Positions 22,753 through 31,784 of a DNA stretch of 40,980 bases are shown here, one piece after another. Position numbers and translations under genes: made by a program. Numbering within the stretch: position 1 is the first letter of the stretch; every line of letters starts with the position of its first letter. The DNA lies in NCBI GenBank assembly GCA_016234555.1, contig JACRBJ010000075.1:1-40980 (forward strand), written 5' to 3'. A model generated the notes under the pieces. The model ran no database searches, was not told the origin of the DNA, and saw only the letters and a program-made list of their open reading frames with translations. This DNA is from Chloroflexota bacterium. Its GTDB lineage: Bacteria; Chloroflexota; Anaerolineae; Anaerolineales; Villigracilaceae.

Positions 22753-24375
22753 CTACTCTGGCGGAATTTCCTTGAAGGCGTAATCCACGTCGATGCCCCG
22801 GGACTTCTGGGTGCTCTTGGCAATGAAATACCAGGCTGCCGAGACAGCCAAAATCCCAAACACAACGCTGTATGCCAGTGTGCTGGTCAAACCAAGCTGG
22901 GCATAGAACATGAACATCAACAGCATGGCGCCGCCGAGAATGAAACCAATCACGCCGAAGATGGTCACAAGCGGAATATTACCAACCTTGTAAACCGCGC
23001 CGGGCGAGGACTCATAAACATCCTTTGCGCGATAAGGCAACAGTGCGCCTGCGAGACAGGTGACAACAAACACATAACCACAGGCAAACGTCACGCCCAA
23101 TGTAAGTGCCACCCAATCCGGGTGAAGGTTGTAAAGGAAGATGACGGGGATGCTGGCAAGGAAGTAAGCCAGGTGCGCGTTGACCGGGGTGTGCCGCTTC
23201 TCGTCCACCTTGCTAATCCATTCGGGGAGCAGACGGTCTAGGGACATGGCGACCATCACGCGAGTCATGCCGATGTAGCAGTTGTGGACAATCTGGTGTG
23301 AGTTGAGGATATACCCCACGCCGATGATGATGATCACCAGCGGACTGGCTGTCAACGCCACCGAAATCATGTTTGGCCACAGATAGAAGCCTGCGATTTT
23401 AGCTTCCTCGAGCAACGCCCAATAACCCGCGCCGGCAATATACAGGAATTCCGTGCCGACGGCTTTCTCCAATCCCGCGGCAAGCAGGGCAAGCAGGATG
23501 CCCGTAAAAATCAACGAGCCGACGATGATAAACAACTGGCTGTTGAAGGAACGCGCATTTTTAATTTCGCCGTTCTGTTGGGCGGAGTAGGTCGCCCATT
23601 GGAGCGAAGTCCAGGCGATGGGCGCGACGAGCAGGGTTGCCATCAGGCTGAAGGGCGGATTCAAATCAATGCCCGCGGCTACCGAGGCGTCTATGGCTGT
23701 CTGCACGAAATCCTGTACACCGCTGATCGCCAACGCAAACGAGTCAATGCGCGCCATCGAGGTGGCTGGGTTGGCGGTGAACAGCACCACCAGCATGGTG
23801 ACAAAGGCAAGCAGGGTGCCGATAATCATTACAGCTTGGAAGCGCACATAATTCTTGAAGCCGCTGACGAGAATCATCATGGCGACAAAAGCGTTCAGGA
23901 TGCTGGTAATAATGATGCCGGTGGAGCCTGTGAACCAAATCCCCAGATTGGACATCGCCGCGCTACCCATCGTTGCGCCCAGCCCCAAAAAGAGCGGGGC
24001 AAATCCCAGATACGAGAGCAGCCAGCCCGAAAGCGCCACCCACTGAAGGATCCAAATCACGTAGCCCGACATCACCACTGTGAACGCCACGCCGCCGCCG
24101 AAGACGCGGCTTTGAAAAACATAGTCGCCGCCGGAACGAGGCAGCGCGGTGGACAGCCAGACATAGACCAACGCGATGGGAATTTCGATCACCATCGCAA
24201 GCAAAATTCCCCAGACGAGTTTGCCGCCCGGCAGCGCACCCGGCGCCCAAAGATACGTCCAGGGAAAAATCAAGCCCATGGTCAAAATGTTATAAACGAA
24301 AGCTGAAAACGGGGACATAACCCTCACAAGCCCTGAGGCTTTTCGGGTAAAGACTTCTGGTTTTGCGGTTGCCAT
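22753..24375 (-). CDS. APC-superfamily amino acid/amine permease
   Basis: APC permeases import amino acids, polyamines or ethanolamine-like amines across the cytoplasmic membrane. The 540-residue product has about 12-13 hydrophobic helices and the family segment ALPRSGGDYVFQSRVFGGG (about residues 80-98). Helix-breaking Gly/Pro stretches are usual for helix 1 (SPFSAFVYNILTMGLIFPWTY). It starts at ATG 24375, 5 nt after AAAGGAG. It is the only transporter inside the divergent cluster and so is the most likely entry route for the substrate. It is followed by the kinase-like gene after 74 nt containing a palindrome. Confidence 0.9.
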   Translation of the reverse strand: MATAKPEVFTRKASGLVRVMSPFSAFVYNILTMGLIFPWTYLWAPGALPGGKLVWGILLAMVIEIPIALVYVWLSTALPRSGGDYVFQSRVFGGGVAFTVVMSGYVIWILQWVALSGWLLSYLGFAPLFLGLGATMGSAAMSNLGIWFTGSTGIIITSILNAFVAMMILVSGFKNYVRFQAVMIIGTLLAFVTMLVVLFTANPATSMARIDSFALAISGVQDFVQTAIDASVAAGIDLNPPFSLMATLLVAPIAWTSLQWATYSAQQNGEIKNARSFNSQLFIIVGSLIFTGILLALLAAGLEKAVGTEFLYIAGAGYWALLEEAKIAGFYLWPNMISVALTASPLVIIIIGVGYILNSHQIVHNCYIGMTRVMVAMSLDRLLPEWISKVDEKRHTPVNAHLAYFLASIPVIFLYNLHPDWVALTLGVTFACGYVFVVTCLAGALLPYRAKDVYESSPGAVYKVGNIPLVTIFGVIGFILGGAMLLMFMFYAQLGLTSTLAYSVVFGILAVSAAWYFIAKSTQKSRGIDVDYAFKEIPPE

Positions 24376-24500
24376 TTATTCTCCTTTGGTCATGGAAACA
24401 AAACAACGGTCACAAATGCGGGAGGACCCCAGCTCCCTTTCTCCAGAACAGTCAACGGGTAAATATACTTCTAACCCAACTACCTCCTTGTCTACTGTCG

Positions 24501-25499
24501 TTATCCGCTGGTCATCTGATAGCCCTGCACTTCGCCATCCACAAAAGTGACAAGGCAGCCGCGTAAAACGCCTTCGGCATATTCACTGCCGGGATTGACA
24601 CAGGTTGTCCGCCCGATTTTCGCGACGGATTGGGATTCATGGATGTGACCATGCAGCCCAAGCATTGGCTTGTATTTTTCAATTGCCGCCCGGACCGACG
24701 CGCTGCCCGCGCCGTACATGACGGGCTGTCCACCCTGGACGATTTGCGTGGGCGGGTCCTTGTCCCAATCGAGCATGGGACAGGTATCGAGCGTTGAGTC
24801 TTTCGGCGGGTCGTGGAAATTGAAAATGGTTTTGTTCATATCTGGAACCAAAGCCGCCATTTTCTCGATCATCGCGCCAAGTTCCTCCTCTGAAACTTCG
24901 CGCGGGGTATGCCAGGGGGTCGGCGTGCTGATACCGACAGAAATCATCGTGTGTTCATCGTCCACTTGAACCAGTTCATTTTCGCAGGGAATGAAGGATT
25001 TTGCGCCTTCCTTCTTCATCACATTTAACACATCCCACTCGTCGTCGTTGCCGCCGGTGACAAAGCACCTGATGCCCGTCCCGTTTAACCGTTCCTCCGC
25101 AAGATTGACCCAGCTTTCCATGCGCTGCCGGGCAAGTTCGTGAAAAAGCGTGTCCACGGCGGGCTGGTCGGCTTGCAGGGCGCGGAACTCCTCCTCCTCC
25201 ATCGCCTTGTAATAAAAACCGAGGATGTCGAGTTTGCCCATCAGGGCTTTCAATTCCTCTTCGGTGGATAGATGTTCGACCCGACCCTGCACCGTGGCGC
25301 GATGACGACCGTTCCCCTCCCTGATGATGGGTATCATCAACTTGCCCTGGATGTCGCCGCCCATCACCAACACATTGACCTTGTAAAATTTTCCCGCGTT
25401 GATGAACTTGCGAAAGGTGCGCTCCGATCCGTGGATATCAGTGGCGAAAAACAGGCGGGTCGGCTCTTTCTTGGGCTTCCGTGAAAACAGAAAAGACAT
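24501..25499 (-). CDS. Calcineurin-like metallophosphoesterase
   Basis: The 332-residue cytoplasmic protein carries the dimetal phosphoesterase motifs in order: FFATDIHGS (D-x-H), MGGDIQGK (G-D), TGGNDDEWD (G-N-D), FNFHDPP (His) and GLHGHIHES (G-H-x-H). The insert between motifs 2 and 3 (about residues 65-140) is long. ATG 25499 is chosen for GGAGGAG 6 nt upstream; 11 further codons are open. It directly follows the regulator gene. Whether it hydrolyses a pathway phosphoester or a nucleotide is not visible. Nothing else is seen in the 125 bp before the permease gene. Confidence 0.85.
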   Translation of the reverse strand: MSFLFSRKPKKEPTRLFFATDIHGSERTFRKFINAGKFYKVNVLVMGGDIQGKLMIPIIREGNGRHRATVQGRVEHLSTEEELKALMGKLDILGFYYKAMEEEEFRALQADQPAVDTLFHELARQRMESWVNLAEERLNGTGIRCFVTGGNDDEWDVLNVMKKEGAKSFIPCENELVQVDDEHTMISVGISTPTPWHTPREVSEEELGAMIEKMAALVPDMNKTIFNFHDPPKDSTLDTCPMLDWDKDPPTQIVQGGQPVMYGAGSASVRAAIEKYKPMLGLHGHIHESQSVAKIGRTTCVNPGSEYAEGVLRGCLVTFVDGEVQGYQMTSG

Positions 25500-25550
25500 C
25501 AGACACTCCTCCGAATAAAAAACAACTGACACCGGGGATACGTTAAAACG

Positions 25551-26345
25551 TCAGGCTGGACTTGATGCAATACTGGCAAGCGTGCACGAAACACCGTGGG
25601 CTGCGAGCAATTCGATGGCAGACGAGGCAAGCCCGTCGTCTGAAATGAATTTATCCGCTTCGTCGATGGAGGCAACTTGGAAATTGGAAACAACCCCCCA
25701 CTTGCTGTGATCGGCAACGATGATGATCTGCCCCTTGGTGCGTTCGATCATGCGGCGCACAACCTCCGCTTCAGGGTCGGTCGGCACGGTGCAGCCATGT
25801 TTGACGCTGATCCCATCCACGCCGAGAAACGCCTTGTTGGCGTATATCTGATTCAAGTTCTCCATGGCAAAGCGCCCCGCAAGCGAGTTGGATCGTGAAT
25901 GGAACTCGCCGCCGGTCAGATAATAGCGAAAGCCCGGGTCCCCCAACTCAAGGGCGGCGTTTACGTTATTCGTAAAAACTGTAATGCTCGGATCCTTGCG
26001 GATATATTGAAGAACCTGCGTCGCCGTTGTGCCGCTGTTGACAAAGACAATATCCCCGTCTTCGATCAGGGACGCTGCCAGTTCACCAATCCTTCTTTTT
26101 TCTTCGGGATTGTGCTGCGCCCTCTGCTGGTATTCCTGCTCGAAGGACATGCGTTGACTCAGAACCGCCCCACCGTGTGTGCGCTCCAAAATTCCCTTCT
26201 GCTCCAGCCATTCAAGATCACGGCGGACCGTGGCTTCAGAAATGTTCAGCACCTTGCACAAATCTGCCGAGCGGGCGATTTGATGAATTGCCAGATATTC
26301 TTGAATTCGTTCACGTCTTTGGGCGGGAATGAGGAGTTTGCTCAT
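25551..26345 (-). CDS. DeoR-family transcriptional regulator
   Basis: DeoR-type regulators are usually repressors released by a phosphorylated sugar or related metabolite. The 264-residue product has the N-terminal winged helix with the classical signature from RRERIQEYLAIHQIARSADL through SEATVRRDLEWLEQKG to THGGAV (residues 9-62). A DeoRC sensor domain follows with VFVNSGTTATQVLQYI, TVFTNNVNAALEL, YLTGGEFHSRSNSLAG and VADHSKWG. The start is ATG 26345 (weak GGATCC ribosome site). It is the first gene of the minus-strand arm and is driven by one half of the symmetric divergent promoter. It likely controls both arms. A phosphorylated inducer fits the many kinases and phosphatases of the cluster. 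Confidence 0.92.
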   Translation of the reverse strand: MSKLLIPAQRRERIQEYLAIHQIARSADLCKVLNISEATVRRDLEWLEQKGILERTHGGAVLSQRMSFEQEYQQRAQHNPEEKRRIGELAASLIEDGDIVFVNSGTTATQVLQYIRKDPSITVFTNNVNAALELGDPGFRYYLTGGEFHSRSNSLAGRFAMENLNQIYANKAFLGVDGISVKHGCTVPTDPEAEVVRRMIERTKGQIIIVADHSKWGVVSNFQVASIDEADKFISDDGLASSAIELLAAHGVSCTLASIASSPA

Positions 26346-26394
26346 TAAAAGGATCCAAGACTACGCATGAAGGAAAATGAATGTTTTTAGTTTT

Positions 26395-26450
26395 GCATTA
26401 TATAAGAATATGAAGAAATTTGCAAGTTTTTGACTTTTTCATTATAATGC
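26395..26450. promoter_or_regulatory. Symmetric divergent promoter sharing one -35 element; probable DeoR operator
   Basis: TTGCAA at 26420-26425 is its own reverse complement and lies exactly 17 bp from a perfect TATAAT on each side (26443-26448 on plus, 26402-26397 on minus). The -10 elements are part of an exact 8-bp inverted repeat, GCATTATA (26395-26402) and TATAATGC (26443-26450), centred on the same point. Both arms of the cluster start here. RNA polymerase could occupy only one direction at a time, and the repeat is a natural binding site for the adjacent regulator. The remaining bases of 26346-26542 hold no gene. Confidence 0.7.
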
Positions 26451-26542
26451 CGTGCGTTCCCTTCAAGCAAAAAATTCCCCGGCTTCGGAACTTTCAGCAG
26501 GACCGTCTCCGAGGCTGCCAAACCAACACCACAGGAGAAGTC

Positions 26543-27331
26543 ATGACAAACCAATCCGTCGGGATGAGTGAACAGGATCGCTCGGAACGTGATAAGTTTG
26601 AAAATGAACTAAAACGTATTCTCGAAGCCAGTGACAAAGCAGGCATCCTCCTGAGGGTAATTGGTTCGCTGGCTTTTCAAATTCATTGTCCCAAATACGG
26701 ATACCTGCAAGCCGCCATGGGGCGCGCCTACACCGACATCGATTTCGGCGCTTACAAAAAGCAGACCAAACAGATCCAGGCGCTGATGGCTGGGCTGGGA
26801 TATGTCGACAACCGTGAAGTTTTCATCGCATCCGAAGGTGACCGCGCCATCTTCGACAAGCCCGAGGTTGGCATTCACGTGGACGTCTTTTATGAGAAAC
26901 TGGACTTCTGTCACGCCATTTACTGGAAGGACCGCCTCGAGGTCGACTCTCCCACCATCCCTCTCGCCGAACTGCTTCTCGAAAAGATGCAAATCGTCCA
27001 GATCAACGAAAAGGATGTGATCGACACCATCATGTTGCTGCTCGAACATCCGCTGGGGGATGTGGACAAGGAGACCATCAACATCAAGCTGGCGGCGGAA
27101 TTATGCGCAAAGGAGTGGGGACTGTGGCGCACAACCACGATGAATCTCGACAAGGTAAAGCAACTGGCACAGCATTATCCACAATTGGATGACACTCAAA
27201 AAGCACATGTAACCGCACAGGTGGACAAAGTCCTCGCCCGCCTGAATGACGAACCCAAACCGCTTGCCTGGCGCATTCGTGACCGCGTGGGCGACCGCGT
27301 GAAATGGTACAAGGATGTGGACGAAGTATAA
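26543..27331 (+). CDS. Nucleotidyltransferase-fold protein
   Basis: The 262-residue product shows the minimal nucleotidyltransferase motif: VIGSLAF (G41-S42), then YTDIDFGAY (D65 and D67), and a third Asp in GIHVDVFYE (D114). AELLLEKMQIVQINEKDVIDTIMLL follows, a pattern shared with AbiEii-like and related NTases. It is not obviously a toxin: no partner antitoxin is seen. The start is ATG 26543 with GGAGAAG 5 nt upstream; the longer open frame begins inside the promoter. It opens the plus-strand arm and is followed after 9 nt by the CBS protein. Role in the pathway unknown; modification of a cluster protein or metabolite is conceivable. Confidence 0.75.
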   Translation: MTNQSVGMSEQDRSERDKFENELKRILEASDKAGILLRVIGSLAFQIHCPKYGYLQAAMGRAYTDIDFGAYKKQTKQIQALMAGLGYVDNREVFIASEGDRAIFDKPEVGIHVDVFYEKLDFCHAIYWKDRLEVDSPTIPLAELLLEKMQIVQINEKDVIDTIMLLLEHPLGDVDKETINIKLAAELCAKEWGLWRTTTMNLDKVKQLAQHYPQLDDTQKAHVTAQVDKVLARLNDEPKPLAWRIRDRVGDRVKWYKDVDEV

Positions 27332-27340
27332 GGAGCAATC

Positions 27341-28153
27341 ATGTCAAAACTCGTACGCGACTTAATGCACACCGGGCTGATCACCTGCAAACCCAACGCC
27401 ACACTCGGACAGGTGGCTGTACTTCTCGACCAGCACCAGGTCCACGCGCTGATTGTCACTGACCGCGATGGACGTCCCGTCGGCATCATCACAGACCTCG
27501 ACCTGATGGCTGGCGAATGGCTTTCCTCGGACGAAGAAAGCCTGAAAACCATGCGAAGCCTGACCGCCTCCGACCTGATGACCCAGCCCATCGACACCGT
27601 CGAGGCAAACATCCCGCTTACCGAGGCAGTAAACCTGCTGATCGAAAAACATGTCAGCCGACTGCTTGTCACCGACAACGGCAAACCAGTCGGCATTATT
27701 TCCCTCTCCGACTTTATCGCCAGCATGGCGGAAAAAGCCCAAACCAGCCGCAACACCGTCGCCGATGTAATGTCCGACGCCATCCTGGTCTGCCGCGGCA
27801 AGACCCCCATCGCCTCCGCCGCCCGCGCCATGACCTCCGCCGGCTGGCGCTCGGTGCTGGTGGTGAATGCCAAGGGAAAGATTCTCGGCGTGGTCAGCGG
27901 ACTCGACCTCCTGCCCTTCATCAAGAATGGAGTGAATGAAAAAGTCGTTGTGCGCGACGTGATGCATCCCGCCCTGACGATAGACCTGCACGCCAGCCTG
28001 CAAGAAGCCGCAAAACTGATGATCGAAAACCATTACCACAGGTTGGTTGTGACCGACAAGGACGACCCGGACGCCTTCCCCCTTGGCGCGATCTCAACCT
28101 TCGACATCGTGGCGGCAATGGCTCGCGCTGATTCTGTCTGGCAAAAGACATAA
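27341..28153 (+). CDS. Four-CBS-domain protein
   Basis: CBS pairs (Bateman modules) bind adenosyl ligands and sense energy state. The 270-residue product consists of four CBS repeats and nothing else, at about 5-58, 75-130, 140-195 and 205-262. Each begins DLM, DVM or similar (RDLMHTG, SDLMTQP, ADVMSDA, RDVMHPA) and carries hydrophobic-G-hydrophobic-hydrophobic strands such as PVGIITDLDLM and PVGIISLSDF. The start ATG 27341 has AAGGAG 6 nt upstream. It is translationally close to the nucleotidyltransferase gene. An adenosyl-sensing partner of that protein is a reasonable hypothesis. Confidence 0.88.
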   Translation: MSKLVRDLMHTGLITCKPNATLGQVAVLLDQHQVHALIVTDRDGRPVGIITDLDLMAGEWLSSDEESLKTMRSLTASDLMTQPIDTVEANIPLTEAVNLLIEKHVSRLLVTDNGKPVGIISLSDFIASMAEKAQTSRNTVADVMSDAILVCRGKTPIASAARAMTSAGWRSVLVVNAKGKILGVVSGLDLLPFIKNGVNEKVVVRDVMHPALTIDLHASLQEAAKLMIENHYHRLVVTDKDDPDAFPLGAISTFDIVAAMARADSVWQKT

Positions 28154-28244
28154 AACCAAGACGGTAGACTGTGGACAGTGGACACCGGTTTACCGTCCAT
28201 CGTCCTCCGTCAAATTCAAAAAGAATTTTTAATAGGAGACTCAC

Positions 28245-30683
28245 ATGTCCGAATTTCCAACACAAGCGCAAGTTGTCGTTATCGGCGGCGGCGTGGGCGG
28301 AGCAAGCATCGCCTATCACCTCGCTCTCATGGGCTGGAAGGATGTCGTGCTGGTCGAACGGCATGAACTGACCGCAGGCTCCACCTGGCACTCGGCGGGA
28401 CTGGTCGGTCAAATGCGTTCCGACGCAAACCTGACCCGCATGATGCACTACAGCACCGACCTGTATCGCAAGCTCAAGGACGAAACCGGCGTGGATACCT
28501 CGTGGCGCGAAGTTGGCGGCTTGAGGCTGGCTTCCTCCGCCGAGCGCATGGAAGAGAACAAGCGTCTCGTCGGCATGGCGCGTTCCTTCGGCGTGCCAAT
28601 GGAGTTGATCTCCGCAAAAGAAGCGCAGGCAAAATTCCCATTGATGAATATTGACGGCGTGCTGGGCGCGGCATTCACCCCCAACGACGGCAGCATCGAC
28701 CCGACGGGTTTGACCAATGCCCTCGCAGCAGGAGCCAAGAATCGGGGCGCAAAAATCCTGCTCAATACAGACGTGACCGGCATCAACGTCAAAAACGGAC
28801 GCGTTTGCGAAGTGGTCACAGACAAAGGCACAATCAAGACCGAGGTCGTGGTCAACGCCTCAGGCATGTGGGGACGCGAAATCGGCAAGATGGTCGGCTT
28901 GAACCTGCCCGTCGTCCCAATGGCTCACCTCTATATCATGACCAAACCCATCGCCGGCGTGGATCATAGCTTCCCCAACCTGCGCGACCCCGACCTGCTG
29001 GTTTACTGGCGCGAAGAAGTGGGCGGAATCGTCACCGGCGGCTACGAACGCCAGCCCGCCACCTTCGGCTTGAACGGCATCCCCAAGACCTTCAAATATC
29101 AACTGCTCAACCCCGATTGGGACCGCTTCGCCCCGTTGATGGAAAACTCCATCCGCCGCGTGCCCGCCGTGGAAAATGCTGAAATCATCAAACTGCTCAA
29201 CGGACCCGAAGGTTTCACCCCCGACGGCGAATTCCTGCTCGGACCCACCTCGGTCAAGGGCTTCTGGGTTGCCTCCGCCTTCTGCGCGCACGGCTTGGCG
29301 GGCGCGGGCGGAATCGGCAAGGTCATGGCGGAATGGATTATCGACGGGCATCCCGAATGGGATATGTGGCGTCTCGATGTTCGCCGCTTCGGTCCAAACT
29401 ACGATAACCTCAACTACACCGTCGCCCGCACCATCGAAACCTACACGCAATACTACGATATCCACTTCCCCGGCGAAGAAAGAATCTCCGGGCGTGGACA
29501 ACGTCTCTCCCCCACTTACTTCCGTCTGCGCGACCTGCGCTGTTCCTTCGGCGAGAAGTTCGGCTGGGAACGCCCCAACTGGTTCAGTTGCTACGAAGAA
29601 AAAGCCGAACACGGTCACGAACCGCGCGGCTGGGCGCGCCACAGTTGGTCTCGCGCCATCGGCTACGAACACCTGATGACCCGCGAAAATGCCGGTCTCT
29701 TCGATGAAACCTCCTTCAACAAGCTTGAAGTCCGCGGACCCGGCGCGTTGAAATTCCTCAACTACGTCTGCGCCAATGAGATGGATGTTCCGGTCAACAC
29801 TGTTGTTTACACGCAATGCCTCAACAAACGCGGCGGCATCGAAGCCGATATCACCATCACCCGCCTTGCCGAAGACCGCTTCTTCCTCATCACCGGCACC
29901 TCCTTCGGTCAGCACGACCAATCCTGGCTCTCCCTGCTCATGCCCGAAGACGGCTCCGTCACCATCGAGGATGTCGGCTCGGCGTACGCCTGTATTGGCT
30001 TGTGGGGACCGAAAGCGCGCAAGATTTTGGAGAAGGTCACGGGCGACGACGTCTCGAACGCGGGCTTCCCCTACATGACCGCCAAACGCATCACCGTGGG
30101 CGACGTCCCGGCGATGGCTGTCCGCGTGACCTACGTGGGCGAACTGGGCTGGGAATTTTACTGCCCGATGGAATACGGCGTGCGCCTCTGGGATACGCTG
30201 TGGGCTGCGGGCCAACCCGACGGCTTGGTGGCGGCTGGATACAAAGCCATCGACACCCTGCGTCTCGAAAAAGCCTATCGCTACTGGAGCGGCGACATCT
30301 CACCCGATTACACCCCCTACGAAGCGGGCATCGGCTTCGCAGTCAAACTCGACAAGAAGAGCGACTTCATCGGCAAGGAAGCGTTGCTCAAACAGAAGAA
30401 GGAAGGCATCAAGCGCAAGTTGTGCTGCATGACCCTCGCCGACAGCCGCACTATCGCCCTCGGCAAGGAGCCCATCCGCACCAAGGATGGACAGATCATC
30501 GGCTGGGTGGCTTCCGGCGGATTCGGATATTCGGTCGGCAAGAGCATGGCGTTTGCCTATCTCCCGATTCAACACTCCAAGCCCGGCACCAAACTGGAAA
30601 TCGAATTCTTCGGCGAACCGATGGAAGTCGAGGTGGTACAAGCTCCATTGTGGGACCCGAAGGGCGAGCGCATCCGCGCATAA
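28245..30683 (+). CDS. FAD-dependent demethylase, dimethylglycine/sarcosine dehydrogenase-like (FAD-GcvT fusion), copy 2
   Basis: This paralogue of the 19332-21761 product has 812 residues and the same domain order: a DAO domain with VVVIGGGVGGASIAYHL, a middle FAO domain, then GcvT and GcvT C-terminal domains. H49 in AGSTWHSAGL occupies the covalent-FAD position; GGIEADITITR keeps the folate-site Asp. Its N-terminal motif (ELTAGSTWHSAGL) is closer to characterised sarcosine/dimethylglycine dehydrogenases than that of copy 1, suggesting different N-methyl substrates or successive demethylation steps. ATG 28245 has AGGAG upstream. The 91 bp before it contain an imperfect GACGGTA/TACCGTC palindrome. 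The kinase-like copy 2 follows. Confidence 0.9.
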   Translation: MSEFPTQAQVVVIGGGVGGASIAYHLALMGWKDVVLVERHELTAGSTWHSAGLVGQMRSDANLTRMMHYSTDLYRKLKDETGVDTSWREVGGLRLASSAERMEENKRLVGMARSFGVPMELISAKEAQAKFPLMNIDGVLGAAFTPNDGSIDPTGLTNALAAGAKNRGAKILLNTDVTGINVKNGRVCEVVTDKGTIKTEVVVNASGMWGREIGKMVGLNLPVVPMAHLYIMTKPIAGVDHSFPNLRDPDLLVYWREEVGGIVTGGYERQPATFGLNGIPKTFKYQLLNPDWDRFAPLMENSIRRVPAVENAEIIKLLNGPEGFTPDGEFLLGPTSVKGFWVASAFCAHGLAGAGGIGKVMAEWIIDGHPEWDMWRLDVRRFGPNYDNLNYTVARTIETYTQYYDIHFPGEERISGRGQRLSPTYFRLRDLRCSFGEKFGWERPNWFSCYEEKAEHGHEPRGWARHSWSRAIGYEHLMTRENAGLFDETSFNKLEVRGPGALKFLNYVCANEMDVPVNTVVYTQCLNKRGGIEADITITRLAEDRFFLITGTSFGQHDQSWLSLLMPEDGSVTIEDVGSAYACIGLWGPKARKILEKVTGDDVSNAGFPYMTAKRITVGDVPAMAVRVTYVGELGWEFYCPMEYGVRLWDTLWAAGQPDGLVAAGYKAIDTLRLEKAYRYWSGDISPDYTPYEAGIGFAVKLDKKSDFIGKEALLKQKKEGIKRKLCCMTLADSRTIALGKEPIRTKDGQIIGWVASGGFGYSVGKSMAFAYLPIQHSKPGTKLEIEFFGEPMEVEVVQAPLWDPKGERIRA

Positions 30684-30697
30684 ATAAAAAAACGACG

Positions 30698-30727
30698 GGA
30701 GGCAGTTTCCAGCGGGAGACTGCTTCC
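30698..30727. repeat. Hairpin after demethylase copy 2
   Basis: GGAGGCAGT pairs with ACTGCTTCC (one G-U), and the stem continues inward around a short loop. It lies 15 nt after the demethylase stop and 100 nt before the kinase-like gene. It may be a partial terminator or an mRNA-protecting structure. Confidence 0.45.
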
Positions 30728-30829
30728 TATAAAAAGATACAGGAGGCGCTTCGCAGGAATAAATAATTTTTACTCATCGTACGAAAGTTTTCAGGCACGC
30801 CAAAATTCAACCAAGTTAGGAGAAACGTC

Positions 30830-31768
30830 ATGGGTCTTTCAGTCAACGAAGTCATTGCCAAAGTTCCATTCCTGGCTGAGGCAAAGAATATGAAAACCAC
30901 GCCGCTCACCGGCGGAATTACAAACATGAACTACAAGATCGAAGCGGACGGCAAGATGTACGTGCTGAGAATCACGGGCGCGAATACAGAAATGCTGGGA
31001 ATCAAACGCGACGTGGAGCATGCCGCCAACAAAGTGGCGGGGGAACTCGGCATTGCGCCCGACGTCATGTACTTCATCGAACCCGAAGGTTACCTGCTCA
31101 CCCGCTTTATCAACGGCAAGCACATCCCTCCCGAAGAAATCGTCAAACCGAACTATCTCACGCGCGTGGTCAGGAAACTTCGCCTCTTCCACAAGCGGGC
31201 ACCCAAATTGAAGGGGACATTCAACGTATTCCGCCACGTGGAAATGCTGACCAAGGTCTCAAAGGAACACAACTGCAAATTCCCCAACGATTTCGACTGG
31301 ATCATGCAAAAGGCAAAAGAGGTCGAGAAGGCTTTGTTAAAGGACCCATACGTTCCCACCCCCTGCCACAATGACCTGCTCAATCTGAACTGGATGGATG
31401 AGGATACGCCCGGCGAGATCGGCGAAATCCGCCTGCTGGACTGGGAATACGCCGGCATGGGCGATATCTTCTTCGACCTTGGCAACTTCTGTCACCACCA
31501 TCGCCTGAGTGACGATCAGGTTCGGTTCTTCCTGCAGGAATATTTTGGCGAAGTGACGCCGAAGAATTTTGCGCGCCTGAAATTGATGTGGCCCATGTCT
31601 GAATTACACGAGTCCATGTGGGGCACCACCCAGACGGGCATTTCCCAATTGGAAGAGGACTTCCAGGGATATGCCGACCTGTGGTTCGGTCGCCTGCGCC
31701 AGCACGTGACAGACCCGCGCTGGGACCAGTGGCTGAAGGATGTAGCCAAACCCGATAGGAAAAAGTAA
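30830..31768 (+). CDS. Choline/aminoglycoside kinase-like phosphotransferase, copy 2
   Basis: The 312-residue protein has the same fold as the 21779-22678 product but an intact catalytic loop, TPCHNDLLNLNWM. The metal-binding LLDWEYAGMGDIFFDLGNF follows, and the nucleotide-site TGGITNMNYKIEADG is near the N-terminus. In relatives such as LicA or choline kinase this enzyme transfers the ATP gamma-phosphate to a hydroxyl of an amino alcohol. The start ATG 30830 has AGGAG 7 nt upstream. It lies between demethylase copy 2 and the aldolase gene (16-nt gap). The phosphorylated product would fit the downstream aminotransferase and aldolase (inference). Confidence 0.85.
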   Translation: MGLSVNEVIAKVPFLAEAKNMKTTPLTGGITNMNYKIEADGKMYVLRITGANTEMLGIKRDVEHAANKVAGELGIAPDVMYFIEPEGYLLTRFINGKHIPPEEIVKPNYLTRVVRKLRLFHKRAPKLKGTFNVFRHVEMLTKVSKEHNCKFPNDFDWIMQKAKEVEKALLKDPYVPTPCHNDLLNLNWMDEDTPGEIGEIRLLDWEYAGMGDIFFDLGNFCHHHRLSDDQVRFFLQEYFGEVTPKNFARLKLMWPMSELHESMWGTTQTGISQLEEDFQGYADLWFGRLRQHVTDPRWDQWLKDVAKPDRKK

Positions 31769-31784
31769 ACAAAAGGAGTAAACC

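Noticed and set aside
26543..27331. AbiEii-type toxin of a toxin-antitoxin or phage-defence system
   Set aside because: No AbiEi-like partner is present and the gene is locked into a metabolic operon; the shared motifs are those of any minimal nucleotidyltransferase.
28860..30215. 451-codon minus-strand open frame
   Set aside because: Antisense shadow of the second demethylase gene; no ribosome site, no family features, and GC-rich third positions create such frames.
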